A stretch of DNA of 5,460 bases from DATIHF01 sp035480955 (GCA_035480955.1 DATIHF010000072.1:1-5460); one strand, 5' to 3'; shown: positions 1-5,454, counted from the first letter of the stretch. The notes: generated by a model from the sequence alone, not told the origin. Translations and numbers: made by a program.

Positions 1-24
1 AAGTTTTTGGAAAAATTTTCTCAT
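1..24 (-). CDS. Possible N-terminus of a downstream gene, cut by the window edge
   Basis: An ATG at 24-22 on the minus strand opens a frame reading MRKFFQKL up to the window edge, 12 bases after the ileS stop codon. The basic-then-hydrophobic start would suit the beginning of a membrane or secreted protein. In many bacteria lspA (signal peptidase II) follows ileS, but eight residues cannot identify anything. No Shine-Dalgarno sequence lies at a usual distance; the nearest GAGG is about 16 bases upstream, inside ileS. This may simply be a chance ATG. Confidence 0.22.
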
Positions 25-36
25 CGAAGGGAAGGT

Positions 37-2919
37 TTAGCCTCTTTTAATTTGCACTGAAGCAGCCCTGGAAAGCTCTTTTGCTAAGGTTTGCTTTTTA
101 ATTTCTTCAGTGAAAGACTCTGGCCAAGAAGGAAGAGACACACTCACGATCTCATCGAGGCGACAACCAGCTTCTTTTCGCGCCTCTTGAATTGCTCTGA
201 TCAAATCTCTCACCTCGCCTTCAATTTTCAGCTCTGGGGTAACTGTAGTATCAAGCTCAAAAGAGTTTTTTAAGTCTTTTTTGTTTTCAACCTTTTTGAC
301 ATTAAGTTCTTCGGCGATCAAGAGTTCAATTTCTTCTGGCAAGGTCTCTCCTGAATAGCTTGCCCTAGCCAAAGGTTGACGAACTTTGATATTTTTTTCT
401 TTGCGGAGAGCGTGAATCTCACTTGAAATTTCAATCGCTCGGCTCATCTGCTCTTCGAGTTTTTCATCAATAAGGTATTCGGTTTTTGGCCAGTTGGTTA
501 GGTGAACTGATTCCTCCTGGGTCAAATTTTGATAGATTGCTTCGCTCATAAAAGGAATCATTGGGGAAAGTGTTTTTGAAAGCTCGACAAGAGTGACCCA
601 GAGAGTTTGGTATGCTTGCTCTTTATCAGAGCTTTTTTCTACAGTTGGGCCGACCCGGTTGCGAATTCGCCTGACGTACCAGTTGGAAAGGTCATCAACA
701 ACAAATTTCTCCGCTAGTGAGATCGCTTCATTCGGTTGATATTTTTCTAGTGCAACTTCGACATTTAAAATAATTCCTGAAAGTCGCGAAAGAAGCCAGC
801 GATCAGCACTATTTTTGGGCTCAAATGGAGCTTTCTTAGGAGTCCAACCATCGATCAAGGCGTAGTTAACCAAAAATGAATAAACGTTCCAAAGTCTGAT
901 ATGAAAGTAACGCCTTGTCTCATCCGCAACAGCGTAGCCAAAATTAACATTGTTTTCTGGATTTGATTTGAGATAAAGCCAGCGCATCACATCCACTCCC
1001 ATCTTCTCTGCGGCTTCATCAAACCAAATCGCATTGCCTTTGCTTTTGTGCATTTCCTCTCCCTTCTCGTCCCTGACCGATCCATGACCCAACAAAGTTT
1101 TGAAAGGAATTTTGTTTTCCAAAGCCGTTGACATCGCAATGAGAGAGTAAAACCAGTTTTTAAACTGCCCGGGGAAAGATTCGGTGATGAAATCCGCCGG
1201 AAACCATTCCTCCCAGTATTTTTTATCCTCAAAATAATTCAAGGTTGAGTAAGGTACTATGCCCGCGTCGAGCCAAGGATTACCAACATCGGGGATCCGC
1301 GAAGTTACACTAGCGCATTTTGAACATTTAATTTTTACTTTATCGATCCAGGGACGGTGCGGAGAATTTCCCTCAAAGTCTGCCCAACCTTCAACGGCTT
1401 TCTCTTTCAGTTCTTCTTTTGAACCAATCACATCAAAATTGCCGCAATTTTGGCATTCCCAAATAGGTAAGGCCAGTCCCCAGTAACGTTTTTTTGAGAT
1501 TAGCCAATCATGCAGATTGTTGAGCCAATCCAGCTCTCGTTCATAACCCCATTTTGGAATCCAGTTGGCATCTTTAATCACTGCCAACATGCTCTCTCGG
1601 TAAGTTTTACCCTTTGACTCAGACTTGTCCTCTTTATCCATGGCGATATACCACTCATCGACCACCCTCCAAACAAGTTCGGTCTTGCAGCGCCAGCAAG
1701 TTGGGTAGCGGTGTTTGTAATTTTCGGTTTTGAATAAAAATTTGCCATTCTCTTTCTTTTCAAGGTAATCAATGATGAGCTCTGGGTGTTTTTTGGCATT
1801 TTGTCCGGAAAATTCCCCTAAACCTTCTATGTAGTTGGCTCCCTCATCAATTAGCTCTACCACTGGGAGCTTTAATTCCTTGGAAAGTTTGAAATCCTCT
1901 TCACCGGCAGCTGGGGCAATATGTACCAAACCAGTACCTTCCTCAGCAGTAACCAAATCCTCAGCGGCAATTATTTTGTGGAAATTACCTTCACTAGAAG
2001 CTTGTTTAACTTTTTCTAGAGAGTCAAAAGGTCCACTGTACTCCCAACCAAGCAACTCTTTACCCTTCAAACTTTTCTCTACCTTTGAAGACTTTCCAAA
2101 AACTTCTTTAACTCGCTCTTTCATGACCCAGTATTTTTCCTCATCGTGCACTATCAATTGATAAGTTGATTTCGGATTTACGGCAACCGAGACATTACCA
2201 GGAATGGTCCAGGGAGTGGTCGTCCAAACAAGTAAGTACTCATTTTCTTTTGTTTTGAGAGGAAGTTTGAAAAAAACACTTTTGTGGACTACTTCTTTAT
2301 ACTCTTCGGTGAGTATTTCGTGCTGAGAGATCGCAGTTCCACAACGAGGACACCAAGGCACAGTATCGTGGCCTTTATAGAGCCAATCTTTTTCTTGAAT
2401 TTTTTTCAGATAGTGCCAGATGGCGTAATTATTTTCTTCCGAGGAAGTGTGATAGGAGTGCTCCCAATCCATGAAATAGCCCAACCGCTGGCTTTGTTCA
2501 GTTTGGACAGCAGAGAATTTTTTGACTCTTTCTTTACAGAGATTGACAAACTTGGCAATAGATTCAAAAACATTTCCCGCTACTAAATTTTCAATATCTT
2601 TTTTAGTGTGAAGTCCGAGTTCTTTTTCTACTTCGACCTCTACCCAAAGTCCTTGTTCATCAAAACCGTTTTGAAATCTTTGTTTGAAACCTTTGAGATT
2701 GTAAAACCTTTGCCAGAGATCTTTGTAAGTGCGTCCCCAAGCGTGATGCACCCCCATAGGATTGTTGGCGGTGATCGGACCATCAATAAAAGAGAAATGT
2801 TTCTCGCTATTTTTGTTTTTTTCCAAATACTTCGCAACAATTTTTTTCTCCTGCCAACTTTTCAGAATTTCTTTTTCCAATTGGGGAAAATCAGTTTTCG
2901 AAGAAACTTCTTTAAACAT
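37..2919 (-). CDS. ileS: Isoleucyl-tRNA synthetase, divergent eukaryotic-type (IleS2-like)
   Basis: This cytoplasmic class Ia enzyme charges tRNA-Ile with isoleucine. Counting from the ATG at 2919 (960 residues), the ATP-site motif lies near 56-59 and reads GVHH where HIGH is usual. The CP1 editing domain follows, with WTTTPWT at 232-238 and GTGLVHIAP at about 328-336; the editing Asp is near 342. Cys pairs that look zinc-binding sit at 190/193, 408/411, 489/492 and 532/535. The second signature is EMHKS (near 622-626) in place of KMSKS, keeping the second Lys. The C-terminal part has the anticodon-binding helices and the LDTTVTPEL tail typical of eukaryotic-type IleRS. That class is generally mupirocin-resistant, so resistance is inferred here. 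Length fits the family. A GTG at 2925 would add two residues; ATG is preferred because FKEVSSK-type starts follow it in relatives as I recall them. Neither start has a clear Shine-Dalgarno. ValRS or LeuRS is less likely. Confidence 0.95.
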   Translation of the reverse strand: MFKEVSSKTDFPQLEKEILKSWQEKKIVAKYLEKNKNSEKHFSFIDGPITANNPMGVHHAWGRTYKDLWQRFYNLKGFKQRFQNGFDEQGLWVEVEVEKELGLHTKKDIENLVAGNVFESIAKFVNLCKERVKKFSAVQTEQSQRLGYFMDWEHSYHTSSEENNYAIWHYLKKIQEKDWLYKGHDTVPWCPRCGTAISQHEILTEEYKEVVHKSVFFKLPLKTKENEYLLVWTTTPWTIPGNVSVAVNPKSTYQLIVHDEEKYWVMKERVKEVFGKSSKVEKSLKGKELLGWEYSGPFDSLEKVKQASSEGNFHKIIAAEDLVTAEEGTGLVHIAPAAGEEDFKLSKELKLPVVELIDEGANYIEGLGEFSGQNAKKHPELIIDYLEKKENGKFLFKTENYKHRYPTCWRCKTELVWRVVDEWYIAMDKEDKSESKGKTYRESMLAVIKDANWIPKWGYERELDWLNNLHDWLISKKRYWGLALPIWECQNCGNFDVIGSKEELKEKAVEGWADFEGNSPHRPWIDKVKIKCSKCASVTSRIPDVGNPWLDAGIVPYSTLNYFEDKKYWEEWFPADFITESFPGQFKNWFYSLIAMSTALENKIPFKTLLGHGSVRDEKGEEMHKSKGNAIWFDEAAEKMGVDVMRWLYLKSNPENNVNFGYAVADETRRYFHIRLWNVYSFLVNYALIDGWTPKKAPFEPKNSADRWLLSRLSGIILNVEVALEKYQPNEAISLAEKFVVDDLSNWYVRRIRNRVGPTVEKSSDKEQAYQTLWVTLVELSKTLSPMIPFMSEAIYQNLTQEESVHLTNWPKTEYLIDEKLEEQMSRAIEISSEIHALRKEKNIKVRQPLARASYSGETLPEEIELLIAEELNVKKVENKKDLKNSFELDTTVTPELKIEGEVRDLIRAIQEARKEAGCRLDEIVSVSLPSWPESFTEEIKKQTLAKELSRAASVQIKRG

Positions 2920-2926
2920 CGTCACT

Positions 2927-2955
2927 ATTAAACCAAAAAGGGATTAACTAAACAA
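2927..2955 (-). promoter_or_regulatory. Candidate ileS promoter, almost abutting the start codon
   Basis: On the minus strand TTGTTT (2955-2950) and TTTAAT (2932-2927) are 17 bases apart. The -10 matches TATAAT at five of six positions and the -35 matches TTGACA at three of six. Transcription would begin around 2920, right at the ATG at 2919, giving a leaderless or nearly leaderless message. That fits the lack of a Shine-Dalgarno sequence. The weak -35 keeps confidence low. Confidence 0.35.
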
Positions 2956-2983
2956 GAGTAGGGGGGATAATTTTGATAAGAAC

Positions 2984-3012
2984 GCCCAAAACTCACCTGC
3001 GCGAGTGTGGGC
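2984..3012. other. Interrupted hairpin in the KGG gene-ileS spacer
   Basis: GCCCA (2984-2988) pairs with TGGGC (3008-3012), and inside it ACTC (2991-2994) pairs with GAGT (3003-3006) around an eight-base loop. Small unpaired bulges separate the stems. It can form in RNA from either strand. It has no strong T-run on either side, so it is a poor intrinsic terminator; its role is unknown. Confidence 0.45.
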
Positions 3013-3033
3013 TATTAAATTGTAAGGACTTTC

Positions 3034-3056
3034 AAAAGTCGGGCGTTGCCCGCTTT
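3034..3056 (-). terminator. Hairpin after the KGG gene, probable intrinsic terminator
   Basis: On the minus strand, about ten bases after the KGG stop codon, AAAGCGGGC pairs with GCCCG(A)CTTT around the loop AAC, with one bulged A, and the sequence runs on through TTTT (3037-3034). The five-base GC core is perfect. The T-run is short and belongs partly to the stem, so termination may be partial. It probably ends the KGG transcript and separates it from ileS. Confidence 0.5.
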
Positions 3057-3066
3057 CAATCTTCGG

Positions 3067-3321
3067 TTAAAAGTCAAAGCGAATTTGTCGTGCTCGGGCT
3101 CTTCCACCACGTCGTCCAATCTCAGAGTAGTAAGATTGACCATGACGAGCGCGAACTGCTTCACCACCTTTTTCTCCTATCCGAGAATAAAAGTCACTGC
3201 CATAGTGTTCACTTGTGGCTTTTCCACCACGTCGTCCAATCTCGGAAAAGAAGGAAGGTCCGTATTTCTTTTTTACTATCAGGCCACCTCTGCGGCCCGC
3301 TTCAGCGGTTGTGATTGCCAT
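3067..3321 (-). CDS. Small basic KGG-repeat stress protein (GsiB/YciG-like)
   Basis: An 84-residue protein built almost wholly of 20-residue repeats. After a partial first unit (AEAGRRGG, residues 6-13) come three units starting at residues 20, 40 and 60, each of the form (Y/H)G-aromatic-S-x-IG(R/E)(R/K)GG. This is the KGG motif (stress-induced bacterial acidophilic repeat) of Bacillus GsiB and Escherichia YciG, which share the 20-residue period. Such proteins are small soluble hydrophilins made under general stress; their biochemical role is not well settled. There is no signal peptide or membrane segment. Glycine is 15 of 84 residues. By my count Lys+Arg is 18 and Asp+Glu is 8, so the protein is strongly basic and could bind nucleic acid (inference). 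The ATG at 3321 is well supported by a purine-rich Shine-Dalgarno seven bases upstream. The gene faces away from an HspR-like regulator. Confidence 0.85.
   Translation of the reverse strand: MAITTAEAGRRGGLIVKKKYGPSFFSEIGRRGGKATSEHYGSDFYSRIGEKGGEAVRARHGQSYYSEIGRRGGRARARQIRFDF
3102..3243. repeat. Two identical 22-base repeats within the KGG gene
   Basis: Positions 3102-3123 and 3222-3243 are identical, and with one mismatch the match extends left to 3097 and 3217. They lie exactly 120 bases apart, which is 40 codons or two protein repeat units, and encode the EIGRRGG core of the second and fourth KGG units. The unit between them is diverged at DNA level. Confidence 0.9.
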
Positions 3322-3330
3322 AATGTTTCA

Positions 3331-3339
3331 CCCCCTCTC
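3331..3339 (-). promoter_or_regulatory. Strong Shine-Dalgarno of the KGG gene
   Basis: The minus strand reads GAGAGGGGG followed by TG, ending about seven bases before the ATG at 3321. It is the clearest ribosome binding site in the window and fixes the KGG start. It contrasts with ileS and the regulator gene, which have none visible. Confidence 0.8.
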
Positions 3340-3357
3340 GACTGAAACAGCACCTCA

Positions 3358-3386
3358 GATTTAGCACGCTAGCAAGTGCTTGTCAA
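3358..3386 (-). promoter_or_regulatory. Candidate promoter of the KGG gene
   Basis: On the minus strand a perfect TTGACA (3386-3381) is followed after 17 bases by TAAATC (3363-3358), a moderate -10 that could also be read as CTAAAT with a 16-base spacer. The start would fall near 3351, giving a leader of about 30 bases that contains the strong Shine-Dalgarno. The spacer is almost filled by an inverted repeat, so the promoter is probably regulated. Confidence 0.6.
3363..3380. promoter_or_regulatory. Inverted repeat between -35 and -10 of the KGG promoter, putative operator
   Basis: AGCAC (3363-3367) and GTGCT (3376-3380) form a perfect inverted repeat eight bases apart, with a GCTAGC palindrome inside at 3368-3373. 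TTAGCAC at 3361-3367 equals the outer half-site of the HrcA operator CIRCE, but the arms are closer than in CIRCE (eight rather than 13 bases between TTAGCAC and GTGCT), so CIRCE itself is not called. The consensus HspR site (CTTGAGT-N7-ACTCAAG) is not present. Which protein binds is unknown; the divergent HspR-like regulator is the obvious candidate. Confidence 0.5.
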
Positions 3387-3407
3387 CTACCACAAACTAG
3401 CCCCCAC

Positions 3408-3425
3408 TGTATCGTAATATATACA
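3408..3425. promoter_or_regulatory. Dyad upstream of the regulator gene, possible operator
   Basis: TGTAT (3408-3412) and ATACA (3421-3425) are perfect five-base arms separated by eight AT-rich bases. The dyad lies just upstream of the candidate -35 of the regulator promoter. In AT-rich sequence such short dyads can occur by chance. Confidence 0.3.
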
Positions 3426-3434
3426 ACGGTAAAC

Positions 3435-3464
3435 TTGCATTATCTGAGTGCGTTATTGTAATAT
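3435..3464 (+). promoter_or_regulatory. Candidate promoter of the HspR-like regulator gene
   Basis: TTGCAT (3435-3440) and TAATAT (3459-3464) are 18 bases apart; the -10 has four of six consensus bases and the -35 three of six. The start of transcription would be near 3471, about five bases before the ATG at 3476. The weak match would suit low expression or dependence on a regulator, possibly autoregulation. Confidence 0.4.
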
Positions 3465-3475
3465 TTTTAGTAGCT

Positions 3476-3793
3476 ATGGAAGAACCAGTGGGCAGCAAAC
3501 CAGTTTTCACTCTCTCAGTAACTGCCGAAATTCTCAACATTCACCCTCGAACTCTGATGATTTATGAAAACGAACAGTTACTTGTTCCCTCTCGTACCAA
3601 AACGAACCGTCGTCGCTATAGTCAAAACGACATTCGCCGACTCCAATTCATTCGCTTTCTAACTAGTGTAAAAGGAATCAACCTAGCTGGTGTGGAGTCT
3701 ATTCTCACAATGTTAAGAATTGGTGAGAAACACGGAATAGATCTGCAAAAGGCTTGCTTCCCTGATTTTAATCAAGAGCAAGTTCTAGTCTAG
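3476..3793 (+). CDS. MerR-superfamily transcriptional regulator, HspR-like
   Basis: A 105-residue DNA-binding protein. The winged helix-turn-helix is clear: a recognition region at about residues 13-31 containing the HPRTLMIYE signature (the HPxTLRxYE of HspR-type proteins), a basic wing at 37-48 with the RRRYS turn, then helices through residue 63. KGINLAGVESIL (66-77) matches the G(I/V)NLAG motif of HspR regulators, which repress chaperone and other stress genes in several phyla. The tail after residue 82 is short, so the long dimerising helix of classical MerR proteins is missing; no Cys cluster for metal sensing is seen (one Cys, at 94). The ATG at 3476 is the only plausible start, since no upstream in-frame ATG, GTG or TTG lies nearby. 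There is no Shine-Dalgarno. It is divergent from the KGG gene, its likely target by position, and its stop overlaps that of pyrG. Calling it HspR itself would overreach. Confidence 0.85.
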   Translation: MEEPVGSKPVFTLSVTAEILNIHPRTLMIYENEQLLVPSRTKTNRRRYSQNDIRRLQFIRFLTSVKGINLAGVESILTMLRIGEKHGIDLQKACFPDFNQEQVLV

Positions 3794-5418
3794 CCGCTTG
3801 CAGCTTTGATAAACCCAAGATAAAGTGGGTGGGGGTTGAGAGGACGGGAGTTAAATTCCGGGTGGGCCTGAGTCCCGACAAAAAACTTGTGTTTGGGAAG
3901 CTCAATCATTTCAACTAATTTTCCATTTGGCGAAGTTCCTGAAATTACCAGACCAGCTTTTTCAAATTCCTCTCGGTATTTATTGTTAAACTCATAGCGA
4001 TGGCGGTGACGCTCGGTGATTTGATCTCTTTTGTAGAGTCTGCGAACCAGAGTATTTGGTTTCAGTTTACAGGTGAAAGCGCCCAGTCTCATGGTCCCAC
4101 CATACTCTCGACCAATCAAAAGTTTTTCCTGCTCGGGCATGATGTGAATAACTGGATAGGGAGTTTCTTTGTCGATCTCTTCGGTATTGGCACCCTCTAG
4201 TCTGAGCACATTGCGGGCAAACTCAATCGTCGCCATATGAAGTCCGTAACAAAGACCCAGATAAGGGACACCGTTTTCTCGAGCAAACTCAACCACACGA
4301 ATCAGGCCTTCGACCCCGCGACTGCCAAAACCTCCGGGGACGACTATTCCATCGTAGTCTTTCAATTTAGTGATACTTTTGGGATTTTTTTCGAATTCTT
4401 CGCTGTCAACCCAAAAAAGTTTGGGTTTGAGATTTTGTGCCCAGGAAGCGTGTTTGAGAGACTCGATAACACTCACGTAAACATCTTCTAGTTGGTACTC
4501 CCCTGTTCCAAAGTATTTACCCACTACGGCGATGCGAACTTCTTTTTGGGCTTTTTCGATAGTGTTGGTCAGCTCTCGCCAAGCTTTCAGATCTTTACCG
4601 CCTATTTTCAACTTTAATTTTTCAGCGACTCTTTCACCCAGATTTTGCTCTTCGAGAATTTGTGGGACTTTATAGATGCTGTCAACGTCGGGATTGGAAA
4701 TGACGTCTTCTCGGGCAACGTTACAAAAAAGAGCGAGTCTTTCCTTTCTCCTCTCATCAAGTCGGTTTTCACTGCGGCCGATGATGATATCCGGCTGGAT
4801 CCCCATGGAGTTGAGCGTTCGCACCGACATCTGCACTGGCTTACTTTTCATCTCCCCCAAATAACCAGGGATGGGCAGATAGGCAACATGGATCTGCAAG
4901 ACATCTTCGGGGTTTTTCAATCTCATGATTCGGGAAGCTTCAAAGAAAATCGCGTTTTGGTACTCTCCGACGGTCCCTCCCAGTTCGATCAAGACAATAT
5001 CGGCCGCTCTGGCCGAGCCGGCTTCTTTGACTCTGCGGATGATCTCGTCGGTGATATGGGGGATCGCTTCTACATCTTCCCCGTCGTATTCAAAACTTCT
5101 CTCTTTACGGATAACCTCTTGGTAAATTTGTCCGGTGGTGATGTAGTTGGCACTGGTGAGATTTTCATTGAGAAATCTTTCATAATGACCGAGATCCTGG
5201 TCTGTTTCGATCCCATCATCAGTAACAAAAACTTCTCCATGCTCTTGAGGGCGGATCGTCCCCGCGTCAACGTTAAGGTACATATCGATTTTTACTGGAG
5301 AAACTTTGAAACCTTTGCTGGTGAAAATTGCGACAAGTGAGGCGGTGGTGATGCCTTTCCCAATTCCGGAAATTACTCCACCTGAAACGAAAATGTATTT
5401 AGTATTTGCTTTTGCCAT
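3790..5418 (-). CDS. pyrG: CTP synthase (glutamine-hydrolysing)
   Basis: The enzyme makes CTP from UTP, ATP and glutamine, the last step of pyrimidine nucleotide synthesis. From the ATG at 5418 it has 542 residues, close to the 545 of E. coli. The synthase domain (about 1-270) has the P-loop SGGVISGIGKG (12-22), HGEVFVTDDG, Mg ligands equivalent to E. coli D72 and E140 (D75, E145), and the UTP-site KSKPVQ (191-196). A linker leads to the class I glutamine amidotransferase domain (about 295-540), with the oxyanion motif PGGFG (361-365), catalytic C390 in GLCYG, RHRHRYE, and H519/E521 in AHPEF. Two oddities: E152-Y153-Q154 replace the DIE loop that binds inhibitory CTP in E. coli, and H394 replaces a glutamine-site Gln. 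The C-terminus is slightly short. A TTG at 5421 directly precedes the ATG and would add one residue; ATG is preferred, with AAAGGGG eight bases upstream. Confidence 0.97.
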   Translation of the reverse strand: MAKANTKYIFVSGGVISGIGKGITTASLVAIFTSKGFKVSPVKIDMYLNVDAGTIRPQEHGEVFVTDDGIETDQDLGHYERFLNENLTSANYITTGQIYQEVIRKERSFEYDGEDVEAIPHITDEIIRRVKEAGSARAADIVLIELGGTVGEYQNAIFFEASRIMRLKNPEDVLQIHVAYLPIPGYLGEMKSKPVQMSVRTLNSMGIQPDIIIGRSENRLDERRKERLALFCNVAREDVISNPDVDSIYKVPQILEEQNLGERVAEKLKLKIGGKDLKAWRELTNTIEKAQKEVRIAVVGKYFGTGEYQLEDVYVSVIESLKHASWAQNLKPKLFWVDSEEFEKNPKSITKLKDYDGIVVPGGFGSRGVEGLIRVVEFARENGVPYLGLCYGLHMATIEFARNVLRLEGANTEEIDKETPYPVIHIMPEQEKLLIGREYGGTMRLGAFTCKLKPNTLVRRLYKRDQITERHRHRYEFNNKYREEFEKAGLVISGTSPNGKLVEMIELPKHKFFVGTQAHPEFNSRPLNPHPLYLGFIKAASG

Positions 5419-5419
5419 C

Positions 5420-5454
5420 AAAAAAGCCCCTTTGAGGAGAATCCATTTTGGGGC
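5420..5454 (-). terminator. Terminator-like hairpin and T-run against the pyrG start: attenuator or end of an upstream gene
   Basis: On the minus strand GCCCC (5454-5450) can pair with GGGGC (5430-5426) across 19 bases, with a small GGA/TCC helix inside, followed at once by six T residues (5425-5420) and, one base later, the pyrG ATG. The GGGG arm is also the only Shine-Dalgarno-like sequence, so folding would hide it. It may end transcription from an upstream gene or act in cis on pyrG. The five-base stem with a wide loop is not strong, and the window ends here. Confidence 0.4.

Noticed and set aside
1835..2161. Open frames on the plus strand opposite ileS, here and at 2284-2586 and 2608-2931
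   Set aside because: Low-complexity Ser/Phe-rich readings antisense to a clear synthetase; no ribosome site or family signature.
2981..3047. A tRNA-like cloverleaf on the plus strand: seven-base closing stem, four-base D-arm-like stem and a TTCAA that resembles a T-loop
   Set aside because: The T-stem does not pair around TTCAAAA, the anticodon stem fails, the D-loop lacks GG, and 67 bases is too short.
2984..3056. A CRISPR array or insertion-sequence ends, suggested by short repeated and inverted GGGC motifs
   Set aside because: Only single inverted pairs occur; there are no regularly spaced repeats, no transposase and no target-site duplication.
2926..3066. A T-box leader upstream of ileS
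   Set aside because: No T-box sequence, specifier loop or strong terminator was seen, and the spacer is short for one.
2973..3314. Open frame of 113 codons on the plus strand, with a G-rich stretch upstream of a TTG
   Set aside because: It is the antisense of the KGG repeats, which explains its own repeated VQS segments; the opposite frame has a clear family match and a strong ribosome site.
3361..3383. A true CIRCE element (HrcA operator)
   Set aside because: CIRCE needs TTAGCACTC-N9-GAGTGCTAA; here the arms are incomplete and five bases too close.
4645..5340. A 231-codon open frame on the plus strand
   Set aside because: It lies entirely antisense to the highly conserved synthase domain of pyrG and shows no recognisable motif.
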